DNA of 64,000 bases from Phycisphaeraceae bacterium. GTDB taxonomy: Bacteria > Planctomycetota > Phycisphaerae > Phycisphaerales > Phycisphaeraceae. This document shows, piece after piece, positions 56,084 to 64,000 of this stretch. The stretch covers positions 62,001-126,000 of the forward strand of contig JADZCR010000008.1 of the NCBI GenBank assembly GCA_020851465.1, given 5' to 3'. The position numbers and the translations under genes are program-made. Below the pieces are notes generated by a model. That model saw only the letters and a program-made list of their open reading frames with translations, did not search any database and was not told the DNA's origin. Each line of letters opens with the position of its first letter. Position 1 is the first letter of the stretch.

Positions 56084-57127
56084 ATGGAACCCCCACTGCC
56101 CCAGGACGGGGCCCACGGAGTGCTTAAGTTGCAACTATTCAAATCGGGTGTATTCCACCCGTCGATCGATCCCACCCACCGCCGTCCGGATTGGGCGGTC
56201 ATTATTGCGTTCATCGCGCTGCATGTCGGCTGCCTCGCTGCGCCGTTCACCTTTACATGGAGTTCCCTTTTCCTTGCGCTGGGGCTGATCTGGTTATGCG
56301 CGGGAATCGGGATCACGCTCTGCTACCACCGGCTGCTGACTCATCGTTCGTTCCATACACCCAAATGGTTTGAGTATGTGCTGACTGTCATCGGTACGCT
56401 CAACTGGCAAGGCGGCCCGATCAAGTGGGTCGGCGTTCACCGCCTGCATCACCGTGATTCTGATCTGCCCGGCGACCCGCACTCACCCAACAATGGCTTC
56501 AACTGGGCTCACATCGGTTGGATGCTTTACAAAGACCATAACGACTTCAAGCCCCGCGAAGCTGCCAAAGACCTGATGCGCGATAAAGTCACCAAGTGGC
56601 TCGACGATTACTTTTTCCTGCCGCAGTTTGCCTTGGTAGCGATACTCTACGGCATCGGATACTCGATTGACCGAGCACCGTTCGGGTTGGGTTTTTCGTT
56701 TGTGATCTGGGGCGTCTGCGTGCGCACCGTGGTGGTCTATCACGGCACATGGCTGGTGAACTCCGCCAGCCACATCTGGGGCTACCGCAACTTTGAGACG
56801 ACCGATCAATCTCGGAACAACTGGTGGGTTGCGGCACTCTCCTTCGGAGAAGGCTGGCATAACAACCATCACGCATACCAGCGCTCCGCAGCGCACGGCC
56901 TGCGCTGGTGGGAGCTGGACATGACCTACCTCACGATCCGCTTCCTCGCATTGTTCGGCCTGGCGACGAAAGTTGTCGTGCCCGAGGCTGAGGTGCCGCG
57001 CAGCCGCCTGCTCCGCATCCGTGATCGTGTCGCCGCCCGCGCGACCGAGCGCCGCGTCCGCCATCTTGACACCACGCCGTTGTCTTGGACGCAACGGATT
57101 CTGCAATTACTGGCGGTACGGTCGTAA
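56084..57127 (+). CDS. Fatty acid desaturase (delta-9 type)
   Basis: A 347-residue membrane desaturase that inserts a double bond in fatty acyl chains using a di-iron centre. The three histidine boxes are clear: HRLLTH (H82-H87), HRLHH (H119-H123) and HNNHH (H259-H263) in GEGWHNNHHAY. Two pairs of hydrophobic helices flank them. I prefer the ATG at 56084 to the TTG at 56057; neither has a good ribosome-binding site. The gene is divergent from the PhyH-type gene, 267 bases apart, and could share control with it. Confidence 0.92.
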   Translation: MEPPLPQDGAHGVLKLQLFKSGVFHPSIDPTHRRPDWAVIIAFIALHVGCLAAPFTFTWSSLFLALGLIWLCAGIGITLCYHRLLTHRSFHTPKWFEYVLTVIGTLNWQGGPIKWVGVHRLHHRDSDLPGDPHSPNNGFNWAHIGWMLYKDHNDFKPREAAKDLMRDKVTKWLDDYFFLPQFALVAILYGIGYSIDRAPFGLGFSFVIWGVCVRTVVVYHGTWLVNSASHIWGYRNFETTDQSRNNWWVAALSFGEGWHNNHHAYQRSAAHGLRWWELDMTYLTIRFLALFGLATKVVVPEAEVPRSRLLRIRDRVAARATERRVRHLDTTPLSWTQRILQLLAVRS

Positions 57128-57310
57128 CCTTCGACTAGCCCGCTCCCGGAACCCATCGGCCCCGCAGCACGCCGATTTCCCCTGTGTCCACAGATCTACA
57201 CGCTCTCCATCGTCATCGACAATGGGGATTCGATTTTGAATTACTTGCACTTTGCCTTTCTCTCATTACCATCGGCGAACTCATTTTCCTATCCAATACC
57301 GAGGTAACCC

Positions 57311-59221
57311 GTGAATATCACCGCAGGACTGCTCGATCGCATCGTGCTTCAGCGCAACAATCGAAACGTCTCCGATGCCGAATTTTCCGGTGACACTCAG
57401 GCTGCTGGCGATGTCATCGTGCGCGTCACCAAAGGCGGGAAAAAGGTCAAGGGCTTTGACGGCAAAGTAGTGGGCAAAGCATCGAATGGAAAAATCACAG
57501 GAAGACTTACCGGGCTGCCGGCGGGCGGGCCTTATGACGTGGTTGTTGCCGTCGTAGGTCATGGTGCTAAGGCGCAGACCTCGGTCGCTGACAAACAGAG
57601 GATCAAAAGTGTTCTCGTTGGCGATGTGTGGATCGCGGCAGGACAGTCAAACATGCAGGGGTGCGGCAATGCTCAATATCGTGCCAAACCCGACCCGATG
57701 GTTCGCGCGTTCTACATGGATGATCACTGGGCGACTGCGGTCGATCCGATCCACCAACTCAACACTGCTGTTGACTCTGTCCATAACGGCGGGATACGCA
57801 CCGTGGCGACTGCTCCCAATCCCAAAGGAGTTGGCCCTGCGATCCACTTCGCTCAGGACATGTACCGACGCACCCGCGTGCCGCAGGGCATCATCGCCTG
57901 CGCTCACGGCGGCACCTCGATGTCGCAGTGGGATCCCAAGCTCAAGTCAAAAGGCGGTGCATCGCTTTACGGCGCGTCCATGCGCAGGCTGGAAAAGAAC
58001 GGCGGGAAAATTGCCGGCGTCATCTGGTATCAAGGTGAAAGCGATTGCAATTCCGACGCCTCACGGCAATTCACCCCGCGAATGAAGGAGCTTATCGCCG
58101 CTTTCCGCAAGGATGCGCGAAATCCAAAGCTGCCATTCGTCCAGGTGCAATTAGGTCGGCTGCTCTCCATAGGATTTGATGTCCCTTCGTGGAACAGCGT
58201 GCAGGATCAACAGCGCCGGCTGGCACAAGATGCTCCTTTTGTCTCGCAAGTCGCGGCATATGACCTCCAACTCGACGATACGATTCACGTCGGAGGACGC
58301 GGCATGGCCATCCTCGGCGCGAGACTCGCTTACGCGATGGATGTGCTCCGTCGCGGCAGCAAGGCGGGCAAGCCTCCGATCACACTGAAAAAGGTCAACA
58401 TTAAACCTAATCCTGTCTCGGGACAGGTCGATGTCCTGATCGACTTTGATAATGTCGTCGGATCGCTACACGTACCCGGCGGGATACGACCCACAGGCTT
58501 CAGTCTCGTGGACAACCGGCCCGTGCCTATCATTTACGACATAGAACTCAGGGGTCATACAGTCGTTCTTCACACCAATTTTGCGATGAGCGGTCTAGGT
58601 GATAAGACCGTGTATCACGGCTGGGGTATCGACACGTATTGCAATGTTCAAGATGAGGCTGGACGATTGATTCCGGTGTTTGGACCGGTCGCCACCGGCG
58701 AACCTCGCGCGGTGACGCCGATGGTCGAACGAATCAATATCGCATTTCCGATCGCCATTCCCACGGACTCCGGCGTAGATACAAAACTCAACGGTCTCAA
58801 GTACCCCGCGGATCAGGCCAACTTCCCCTGGAAGTTGAATGTTTTTGAAAACCGCTTCTGCGACATCCACCTCCAGACGGCTGTGCTGGAGAAACAGGAC
58901 TTCATTGCCTACTTCAAGTGTACGCTCGAAGTACCCGAACCGATGAAGCTCGATATCTGCCTGGGTTACGACGGCCCGGTCAAGGCCTGGATCGACGGAG
59001 AGGAAGTCTTTCACGATCCACAGGGTAATAACCCGGCATGGGAAGATCGCGGCACAGCGCCGATCAAAGCAAAACCCGGCTCACACGAAGTAATCGTCGC
59101 CTTGGCATCGAACAAGAACAATGCGTGGGGAATATTCCTGCGCTTTGAACGAAAAGATGTGAGCAAGGAACAACTCAAGCTTGGGGTTGTGTCCTGCGTG
59201 CTGCCGTCGGTCAGAGCGTAA
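57311..59221 (+). CDS. Sialate O-acetylesterase-like (SASA) SGNH esterase
   Basis: A 636-residue protein with a SASA (carbohydrate esterase family 6-like) SGNH hydrolase domain. The nucleophile is S113 in GDVWIAAGQSNMQG; the oxyanion blocks are IIACAHGGTSMSQW and GVIWYQGESD; the catalytic histidine is in DTIHVGGRGMAILGARL. The C-terminal 250 residues are beta-rich and probably a binding or jellyroll module. Such enzymes remove acetyl groups from sialic acids, xylan or other glycans. A GTG start with GAGG nearby is used, and no signal peptide is visible, so cytoplasmic action is likely, though a mis-set start is possible. Confidence 0.85.
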   Translation: MNITAGLLDRIVLQRNNRNVSDAEFSGDTQAAGDVIVRVTKGGKKVKGFDGKVVGKASNGKITGRLTGLPAGGPYDVVVAVVGHGAKAQTSVADKQRIKSVLVGDVWIAAGQSNMQGCGNAQYRAKPDPMVRAFYMDDHWATAVDPIHQLNTAVDSVHNGGIRTVATAPNPKGVGPAIHFAQDMYRRTRVPQGIIACAHGGTSMSQWDPKLKSKGGASLYGASMRRLEKNGGKIAGVIWYQGESDCNSDASRQFTPRMKELIAAFRKDARNPKLPFVQVQLGRLLSIGFDVPSWNSVQDQQRRLAQDAPFVSQVAAYDLQLDDTIHVGGRGMAILGARLAYAMDVLRRGSKAGKPPITLKKVNIKPNPVSGQVDVLIDFDNVVGSLHVPGGIRPTGFSLVDNRPVPIIYDIELRGHTVVLHTNFAMSGLGDKTVYHGWGIDTYCNVQDEAGRLIPVFGPVATGEPRAVTPMVERINIAFPIAIPTDSGVDTKLNGLKYPADQANFPWKLNVFENRFCDIHLQTAVLEKQDFIAYFKCTLEVPEPMKLDICLGYDGPVKAWIDGEEVFHDPQGNNPAWEDRGTAPIKAKPGSHEVIVALASNKNNAWGIFLRFERKDVSKEQLKLGVVSCVLPSVRA

Positions 59222-59313
59222 CCCGACGAAACATTCGCACTTTGCGGCGTGAGCACCGACCTATGCTCCGGTCGCGGTGATTGTGCGCCCGCAAGGACGT
59301 TGCTGCCCGTTAA

Positions 59314-59934
59314 TCAGTCGTGCAACGTGCCTTTGAACACCATTTCCTGAATGGGTGCGACAACGTTCAGCACGCCCGCCAGAACTTTGGCCGGCGATCC
59401 GATGGAATTAACTTCGACAATCAGCTCCGACGGATAATGTCCCAGCAGCGGATAGGTTTCTTCTTCATAAACCGCCCATCGCTTACGGATCACTTTTTCG
59501 TCGGCATCATCGAAGCGGTTTTCTTTCAGAGCGCGACGGCGAAGACGTTCGAACATCGCATTCTGGTCCGTACAAACCAGATGGATAATTTTCTGGACAT
59601 CAATGTGCTGATCCATCAATTTGGCTTGCGCAGTGGTACGCGGGATGCCGTCGAGAATCAACAGATCCTTCGCGGGCTTGTAATCTCCGATCACACTGCG
59701 AGCGTGAATATTCGCCGCCCACATGCGGACGGTAACCTCATCAGGCACCAGCTCGCCGCGAGAGGAATACTCGTAAAAGATTTTTCCCAGTTCGCTGGTG
59801 ATGTCGATGGAGCGAAAGACATCGCCGCAGGAGCAGTGATGGAACCCCGGGACCATACCCAGAATTTTGCCCTGCGTGCCCTTACCTGAGCCTGGTGCGC
59901 CGAAGAGTAGTACGGTTTTGAAGCGACTGGCCAT
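59314..59934 (-). CDS. Adenylate kinase family protein
   Basis: A 206-residue nucleoside monophosphate kinase. The P-loop GAPGSGKGTQ lies at residues 12-21, followed by HHCSCGDVFRS, then LILDGIPRTTAQA, which is the DGFPR block with Ile replacing Phe, and a lid region with RRRALKENRFDDADE and RKRWAVYEEET. It converts ATP and AMP to two ADP if it is a true adenylate kinase; the Ile change and the absence of a zinc-binding lid suggest a divergent member. It lies 95 bases downstream of nuoA on the same strand. Confidence 0.85.
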   Translation of the reverse strand: MASRFKTVLLFGAPGSGKGTQGKILGMVPGFHHCSCGDVFRSIDITSELGKIFYEYSSRGELVPDEVTVRMWAANIHARSVIGDYKPAKDLLILDGIPRTTAQAKLMDQHIDVQKIIHLVCTDQNAMFERLRRRALKENRFDDADEKVIRKRWAVYEEETYPLLGHYPSELIVEVNSIGSPAKVLAGVLNVVAPIQEMVFKGTLHD

Positions 59935-60029
59935 GAATTGATCGCCGTTGAAGATTGTCCGGTGGCGGATGAACGTATCACCGCTCGATCTTAATAATCG
60001 GTAATCGGCAATCTCGCGTCGGTAATTTC

Positions 60030-60500
60030 TTATCGAACCGCTGCGGCACTGCGGGCATCTTCCAGCGCCTCAGGATCACGACGCGCCAATGCCGCCATAT
60101 CGAGCGACCCTCGACCCGCGGACTGGATCGACGTGTTTACCGCGCTGCGGACCCAATCGAGGCTGCCGCTGTACCACTCATAGGCGTATCCGATAACGAT
60201 GACCGCAAGGAACGGCGCGCCGAGCACCACAGCTTCCGTGGGAAAATCACGGAAGACAACTGCCCAGGGATAAATCAACGCCACTTCAACATCGAATACC
60301 AGATAAAAAAGCGCAACGATGTAGAAACGCAGATCGAACTGCACCCAACTCGACCCGACGGTCGGCTCGCCGCATTCGTAGATGGCTTTTTTCTCATCGT
60401 TGGGTAGCGAGGGCCGAACCAGACTCCCCACGAGGAGATTCAGCAGAACAAACCCAAGACCGAAGCCGAGAAAGATGGCGATATTGAGCAACGATTCCAA
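60030..60500 (-). CDS. nuoA: NADH-quinone oxidoreductase subunit A
   Basis: A 156-residue membrane subunit of complex I. The diagnostic segment is YECGEPTVGSSWVQFDLRFYI followed by FYLVFDVEVALIYPWAV, with three membrane helices and the conserved loop cysteine and acidic residues near quinone. A C-terminal tail of about 40 residues, rich in Ala and Arg, is an extension beyond the usual length of about 120. Normally nuoA starts a nuoA-N operon, but downstream on this strand is adenylate kinase, so the rest of the complex must be encoded elsewhere. Confidence 0.9.
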   Translation of the reverse strand: MESLLNIAIFLGFGLGFVLLNLLVGSLVRPSLPNDEKKAIYECGEPTVGSSWVQFDLRFYIVALFYLVFDVEVALIYPWAVVFRDFPTEAVVLGAPFLAVIVIGYAYEWYSGSLDWVRSAVNTSIQSAGRGSLDMAALARRDPEALEDARSAAAVR

Positions 60501-60755
60501 TGACGAACTCCCTCAGATTGAGAACATGGAGAATCCTACCGCCCCGGACGCAATGGCTCAAACAGCCAATCGTGCTGCGCATAACCTCAACCGCTACGCT
60601 GGTCCTAAAATATCGTTGATAACTAGAATAATCACTGAGAATTTTGTACCCGTACCCGACTACAGTTTGGCTGCGACAATGCGCCAGCACTAGCGATTTC
60701 ACCTACTCATTTACGTCATTTTGTGGTGATTTTGGACTTTTTATAGAAGCGTAAC

Positions 60756-60784
60756 TTGAATTAGGACCGATTTGATCCTAGAAT
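60756..60784 (+). promoter_or_regulatory. Promoter of the rrf2-isc operon with embedded inverted repeat
   Basis: TTGAAT (60756-60761), a 17-base spacer and TAGAAT (60779-60784) make a good sigma-70 promoter, 45 bases before the Rrf2 ATG. Within the spacer TAGGA (60762-60766) and TCCTA (60776-60780) form an inverted repeat with nine bases between, at the place where an Rrf2 regulator would block RNA polymerase. Self-repression through this site is inferred. Confidence 0.6.
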
Positions 60785-60828
60785 GACGATGGTGAGATAG
60801 ATTCTCAATTAAAAGGTTCCTTCCGAAC

Positions 60829-61320
60829 ATGCTGAGCCTGACCCGCAAATCTGATTACGCACTGGTGGCGCTGGCCTATCTTGGCCAGCGTCGTGTGGCG
60901 TGCGAACCGGCGGTCAGTGCCCGCAAAATAGCGGATCAGTTCAATCTTCCGCTGCCTCTGCTGATGAACATTCTCAAAGACCTCGCCCACGCCAAGCTCG
61001 TTTCATCGACTCGTGGTCAGTCGGGTGGATATACCCTCGCCCACGACCCGGAGAATGTCACCATCCTGGAGGTCATCACTGCTCTGGAGGGACCGAGCCG
61101 TCTGACGCCATGTGCGGATGATCTGACCGTGCTGGGGCAGGAATGTCAGGTATGCGGCTGCGGGATCAGAGGGCCGATTCGGCGGCTGAATCATCGCATC
61201 CAGTCCTTCCTCGAAAACATGACTCTGCTTGACCTGATGGAGACTGACCCGGATGCGGAACATCTGTCGAGCGGTGTGAAGGTGAATCTATTGACGCGGT
61301 ACGCGGCTGCGAGCTTGTGA
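60829..61320 (+). CDS. Rrf2 family transcriptional regulator (IscR-like)
   Basis: A 163-residue winged-helix regulator. The DNA-binding N-terminus is typical (MLSLTRKSDYALVALAYL, then ARKIADQFNLPLPLLMNILKDL, then the wing SSTRGQSGGYTL). Four cysteines at C95, C106, C109 and C111 can ligate an Fe-S cluster; the spacing differs from the three-cysteine IscR pattern. Its place directly before iscS, iscU and iscA, with 51 bases to iscS, indicates that it senses Fe-S status and controls this operon. Confidence 0.9.
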   Translation: MLSLTRKSDYALVALAYLGQRRVACEPAVSARKIADQFNLPLPLLMNILKDLAHAKLVSSTRGQSGGYTLAHDPENVTILEVITALEGPSRLTPCADDLTVLGQECQVCGCGIRGPIRRLNHRIQSFLENMTLLDLMETDPDAEHLSSGVKVNLLTRYAAASL

Positions 61321-61371
61321 TGTTGTGAGTTGTTTGTCGTGATGCGGGAGAGAAAGAGAAGGAGTTTTGCG

Positions 61372-62592
61372 ATGTCTGTGAAGTTGCCCATCTATCTTGA
61401 CTACAACGCGACCACGCCGGTCGATCCGCGTGTGCTTGAGGCGATGCTGCCCTACTTCACCGTCCATTTCGGTAACGCAGCCAGCCGCAACCATCAGTTC
61501 GGCTGGACCGCCGAGGCTGCGGTGGACAAAGCCCGTGAACAGGTTGCAGCACTGATTGGTGCCAGTTCCAAGGAAATCGTCTGGACCTCCGGCTCAACCG
61601 AGTCAAATAACCTCGCCATCAAAGGCGTGGCTGATATGTACAAGGAGAAGGGCAAGCACATCATCACCGCTGTCCACGAACACAAGGCGGTGCTGGATCC
61701 GTGTAAGCGTCTCCAGAAAGAAGGCTACGACGTCACTTGGCTCGAACCGGGGCGAGACGGCGTGATCTACGCGGAACAGGTTGCGGCACACATTCGACCC
61801 GACACGATCTTGGTGTCGCTCATGTGGGCCAATAATGAGATCGGAACGATCAACGAAATTCCCGAGATCGGCCGGATCTGCAAAGAAAAAGACACGCTCT
61901 TTCACACCGACGCAACGCAATACGTCGGCAAACTGCCCTGCGATGTCGAAAAAGCAGGCATCGATCTGCTCAGCGCCAGCGCCCACAAAATGTACGGGCC
62001 AAAAGGTGTCGGCCTGCTTTACGTGCGCCGTCGCAAACCGCGCGTCCGGCTCACTCCGATCTTTGATGGCGGCGGACATGAGCGCGGCATGCGCAGCGGG
62101 ACGCTCAACGTGCCAGGTATCGTTGGTATGGGGGCCGCTGCTGAAATCTGCATGAAGGAGATGGCTGACGAATCACAACGGCTGGCGGGTCTGCGTGACA
62201 AGCTCGAACAGGGCATCACCAGCCAGCTCGATCACGTTAATGTCAACGGCCACCCGGAGCGGCGTCTGCCGCATACGCTTAACATCAGCTTCGCCTATGT
62301 TGAGGGCGAGAGCCTGATGATGGCAATCAAGGAGATCGCTGTCAGCAGCGGCTCAGCATGCACCAGCGCAAGCTTGGAGCCGAGCTATGTGCTCAAGAGT
62401 CTGGGGATCGGCGACGACATGGCGCACAGCTCGCTGCGATTCGGCCTGGGACGCTTCACCACAGAGGATGAAATCGACTACACAATCGACGCAGTGGTCA
62501 AAGGTGTCAACAAACTTCGGGAAATGAGCCCGCTTTATGAGTTGGCGTTGGAAGGCATCGACCCGCACAGCGTCGAATGGGGTAAGCACTGA
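61372..62592 (+). CDS. iscS: Cysteine desulfurase
   Basis: A 406-residue PLP enzyme that takes sulfur from cysteine as persulfide and passes it to IscU and other acceptors. The ATG at 61372 has AAGGAG seven bases upstream; an earlier in-frame start at 61330 is poor. PLP is bound by K206 in [12 protein letters not shown]; the persulfide-forming cysteine is C330 in [16 protein letters not shown], the long-loop class I form of IscS. The opening [20 protein letters not shown] is typical. It is the second gene of the rrf2-iscS-iscU-iscA set, with iscU 96 bases on. Confidence 0.95.
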   Translation: MSVKLPIYLDYNATTPVDPRVLEAMLPYFTVHFGNAASRNHQFGWTAEAAVDKAREQVAALIGASSKEIVWTSGSTESNNLAIKGVADMYKEKGKHIITAVHEHKAVLDPCKRLQKEGYDVTWLEPGRDGVIYAEQVAAHIRPDTILVSLMWANNEIGTINEIPEIGRICKEKDTLFHTDATQYVGKLPCDVEKAGIDLLSASAHKMYGPKGVGLLYVRRRKPRVRLTPIFDGGGHERGMRSGTLNVPGIVGMGAAAEICMKEMADESQRLAGLRDKLEQGITSQLDHVNVNGHPERRLPHTLNISFAYVEGESLMMAIKEIAVSSGSACTSASLEPSYVLKSLGIGDDMAHSSLRFGLGRFTTEDEIDYTIDAVVKGVNKLREMSPLYELALEGIDPHSVEWGKH

Positions 62593-62688
62593 ATGTATTC
62601 GCGGATCACGGAAGTCGAATCAGGGCACCAGTATTTTCTCCAGTCTGTCGCGCGGCCAGCCGGCCCCGCTTTGTGAAAGGATTGACAC

Positions 62689-63126
62689 ATGGCTTACAGC
62701 AACAAAGTCCTCGACCATTACGACAACCCGCGCAACGTGGGCAGCCTCGACAAAAAATCCCGTAACGTCGGGACAGGGATCGTCGGCGCCCCTGAATGCG
62801 GCGACGTCATGAAACTCCAGATCCAGGTGGATGACGCCACAGGCAAGATCGTGGATGCAAAATTCAAGACCTTCGGCTGCGGCAGCGCGATCGCTTCAAG
62901 CTCGCTGGCAACCGAATGGATGAAGGGGAAGACGCTCGAGGAGGCCTCGCAGATCAAGAACACCGACATCGTGCAGGAATTAAGCCTCCCGCCGGTGAAG
63001 ATCCACTGTTCGGTGCTGGCAGAGGACGCGATCAAGAGTGCCATCGCGGACTACAAAAAAAAGCAGGAGGCTGCGGAAACGGCGGCGTCTGGAACAGGTA
63101 AGAGAACTGAACCGGCAACCGCGTGA
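62689..63126 (+). CDS. iscU: Fe-S cluster assembly scaffold
   Basis: A 145-residue scaffold on which IscS and iron build [2Fe-2S] clusters. The cluster ligands are C37 in APECGDVM, C64 in FGCGSAIASS, H106 and C107 in KIHCSVLAEDAI; D39 is present. The opening YSNKVLDHYDNPRNVG is typical of the IscU branch. A Lys/Ala/Thr-rich tail of about 20 residues extends past the domain. The LPPVK chaperone-recognition motif is present, so it should use HscA, although neither hscA nor hscB lies in this window. Confidence 0.95.
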   Translation: MAYSNKVLDHYDNPRNVGSLDKKSRNVGTGIVGAPECGDVMKLQIQVDDATGKIVDAKFKTFGCGSAIASSSLATEWMKGKTLEEASQIKNTDIVQELSLPPVKIHCSVLAEDAIKSAIADYKKKQEAAETAASGTGKRTEPATA

Positions 63127-63149
63127 GATTGCCGAGTTATTTCGAATAA

Positions 63150-63179
63150 ATAGGCGAGGCTGGGGAACCCGCCTATAAT
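63150..63179 (+). promoter_or_regulatory. Possible internal promoter/operator before iscA
   Basis: A perfect seven-base inverted repeat, ATAGGCG (63150-63156) and CGCCTAT (63170-63176), is spaced by 13 bases, and its right arm overlaps a perfect TATAAT (63174-63179). No convincing -35 box is at the proper distance, which fits an activated or repressor-covered promoter. It lies 45 bases before the iscA start. A hairpin role is also possible. Confidence 0.45.
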
Positions 63180-63224
63180 GCATCAACCGGTGGACCCCCA
63201 CCCACACACGGAGTGTATCGCATC

Positions 63225-63569
63225 ATGGCCATCGAACTGTCGGAATCTGCGGCAAAGGAAATTCGCAACATCATCAAGGATCAGTCAGACAAGCAGGAGC
63301 TTGATGCTGCCAAGGTTCGTCTCCGCGTCGGTGTCAAAGGCGGCGGATGCTCAGGCTTCAGCTACGTCCTTGACCTGACCGAGCAGGAACGCGAGACCGA
63401 CGAAAAATTCGAAAAGCACGGGATCACCATCGTCTGCGATCCCAAGAGCTATCTCTATCTCAACGGCGTCGAGATCGACTTCAAAGATGAGGTCATGGGA
63501 CGCGGTTTCGTCTTCAAGAACCCGAACGCCACTAGTTCGTGCGGCTGCGGCAGCAGCTTCAGCGCGTAA
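63225..63569 (+). CDS. iscA: A-type Fe-S cluster carrier
   Basis: A 114-residue HesB/IscA-type carrier that receives clusters from IscU and delivers them to target enzymes. The three conserved cysteines are C42 in GGGCSGFSY and C106 and C108 in SSCGCGSSF. The domain opens with IELSESAAKEIRNII and includes YLNGVEIDFKDEVMGRGFVFKNPNA. I chose the ATG at 63225; a GTG four codons upstream is possible. It closes the isc set, and no fdx, hscA or hscB follows before the next gene. Confidence 0.94.
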   Translation: MAIELSESAAKEIRNIIKDQSDKQELDAAKVRLRVGVKGGGCSGFSYVLDLTEQERETDEKFEKHGITIVCDPKSYLYLNGVEIDFKDEVMGRGFVFKNPNATSSCGCGSSFSA

Positions 63570-63870
63570 CAGCCGCCCGATACGGAGCCGCGGCGGTTCG
63601 AGAGCGGCCGAAATAGCAATTCTTCCCTTGTTTCATAAGGGCTGAGCCATTAGCTACTTCAGTTATTGCTCGGCTTGCTGAAACCCTTGCCTATTTTAAC
63701 GCTATACCTCGGAGATCATGTTTCTCAGAGAATATTTTCTCATTTCCGGGGTTGTCAGGCGTGGATTAGGGATGTAGGCTGACTATTGCATTTGAATTGT
63801 TTTGATGGGATCGCATCTGCGGAAGATGCGCCCGGTTTTCATCTCTAGATCAAAGGAAAGAGGAGGAGAG
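63570..63870. other. Intergenic region after iscA
   Basis: No gene is supported. It begins with a GC-rich inverted repeat (CCGCC/GGCGG near 63573-63596), then CCCTT/AAGGG near 63627-63643, either of which could end the isc transcript, though neither has a clear T-run. The right half is AT-rich and should hold the promoter of the following exported-protein gene. Confidence 0.4.
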
Positions 63871-64000
63871 ATGGCCATATCAAAAATACGCCGACTCCAC
63901 CCACTGATGTTTGCGGCTGTGTGGGCATCAATAACTACGGCAGCCGTTGCTTCGCCGCGCTATCTGGCCGGTCAGACAGGTACATTCGGCCTGCCTATGA
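63871..64000 (+). CDS. N-terminus of an exported protein (cut by right edge)
   Basis: An open frame of 43 codons begins at an ATG with AGGAGGAG immediately before it. Its first residues form a signal peptide (MAISKIRRLH, then PLMFAAVWASITTAAVAS with a likely cleavage site before PRYL). The remainder is beyond the window, so the family is unknown; a PEP-CTERM or surface protein would fit the neighbourhood. Confidence 0.6.
   Translation, partial: MAISKIRRLHPLMFAAVWASITTAAVASPRYLAGQTGTFGLPM

Overview
The window looks like a chromosome segment of a moderately high-GC planctomycete, most likely of the class Phycisphaerae. The evidence is a giant extracellular protein with a planctomycete-type LEPR-XLL N-terminal motif, three PEP-CTERM proteins, many exported carbohydrate-active genes mixed with housekeeping genes, and little operon structure. 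No rRNA, tRNA, CRISPR array, insertion sequence or phage gene was recognised. The taxonomic placement is an inference.

Layout. 1-11150: a giant minus-strand surface protein (at least 3,416 codons, running off the left edge) with 16 CARDB-type repeats, preceded by a PEP-CTERM protein that has a good promoter. 11471-16316: DUF3467 protein, transglutaminase-like protein, a minus-strand pair (ceramidase-like enzyme, BNR propeller) and a second PEP-CTERM protein. 16693-26043: RND efflux permease, acetyl-CoA synthetase, MiaA and topoisomerase I. 26090-32849: membrane glycosyltransferase-like protein, phosphohexomutase and a 1,111-residue LptC/LptA-like protein. 32914-42160: a sugar-acid catabolic block with AraD1/GguC-family protein, 2,5-dioxovalerate (alpha-ketoglutarate semialdehyde) dehydrogenase, a putative glycosidase, an M42 peptidase, two tandem oligogalacturonate-lyase-like propellers and PpnP. 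42187-44599: PilZ protein divergent from motA-motB. 44644-49832: methyltransferase, cation/proton antiporter, ankyrin protein and SprT-like protease. 49938-53136: an AT-rich control region, a receiver-like/PEP-CTERM fusion protein, a small ORF and a second PilZ protein. 53301-59221: GT39-like glycosyltransferase overlapping a PhyH-type dioxygenase, a divergent fatty acid desaturase and a sialate-O-acetylesterase-like enzyme. 59314-64000: adenylate kinase, a lone nuoA, then rrf2-iscS-iscU-iscA and the start of an exported protein.

How the parts fit. The block at 32.9-41.7 kb, with the esterase at 57.3 kb and the BNR/ceramidase-like pair, fits a bacterium that degrades plant or algal polysaccharide: oligogalacturonates would be cleaved and the sugar acids oxidised through 2,5-dioxovalerate to 2-oxoglutarate. 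The PEP-CTERM proteins and the CARDB giant form an exported surface layer of functions. MotAB and two PilZ proteins point to c-di-GMP control of motility and surface life. The Rrf2-iscSUA cluster builds Fe-S clusters and carries candidate operators in its promoters.

The most unusual item is the protein at 50349-51857. It joins a degenerate cytoplasmic receiver-like domain, through one membrane segment, to an extracytoplasmic domain ending in a PEP-CTERM sorting signal. Next are the very long LptC/LptA-like protein and the apparent nesting of two domains inside Ig-like domains of the giant protein.
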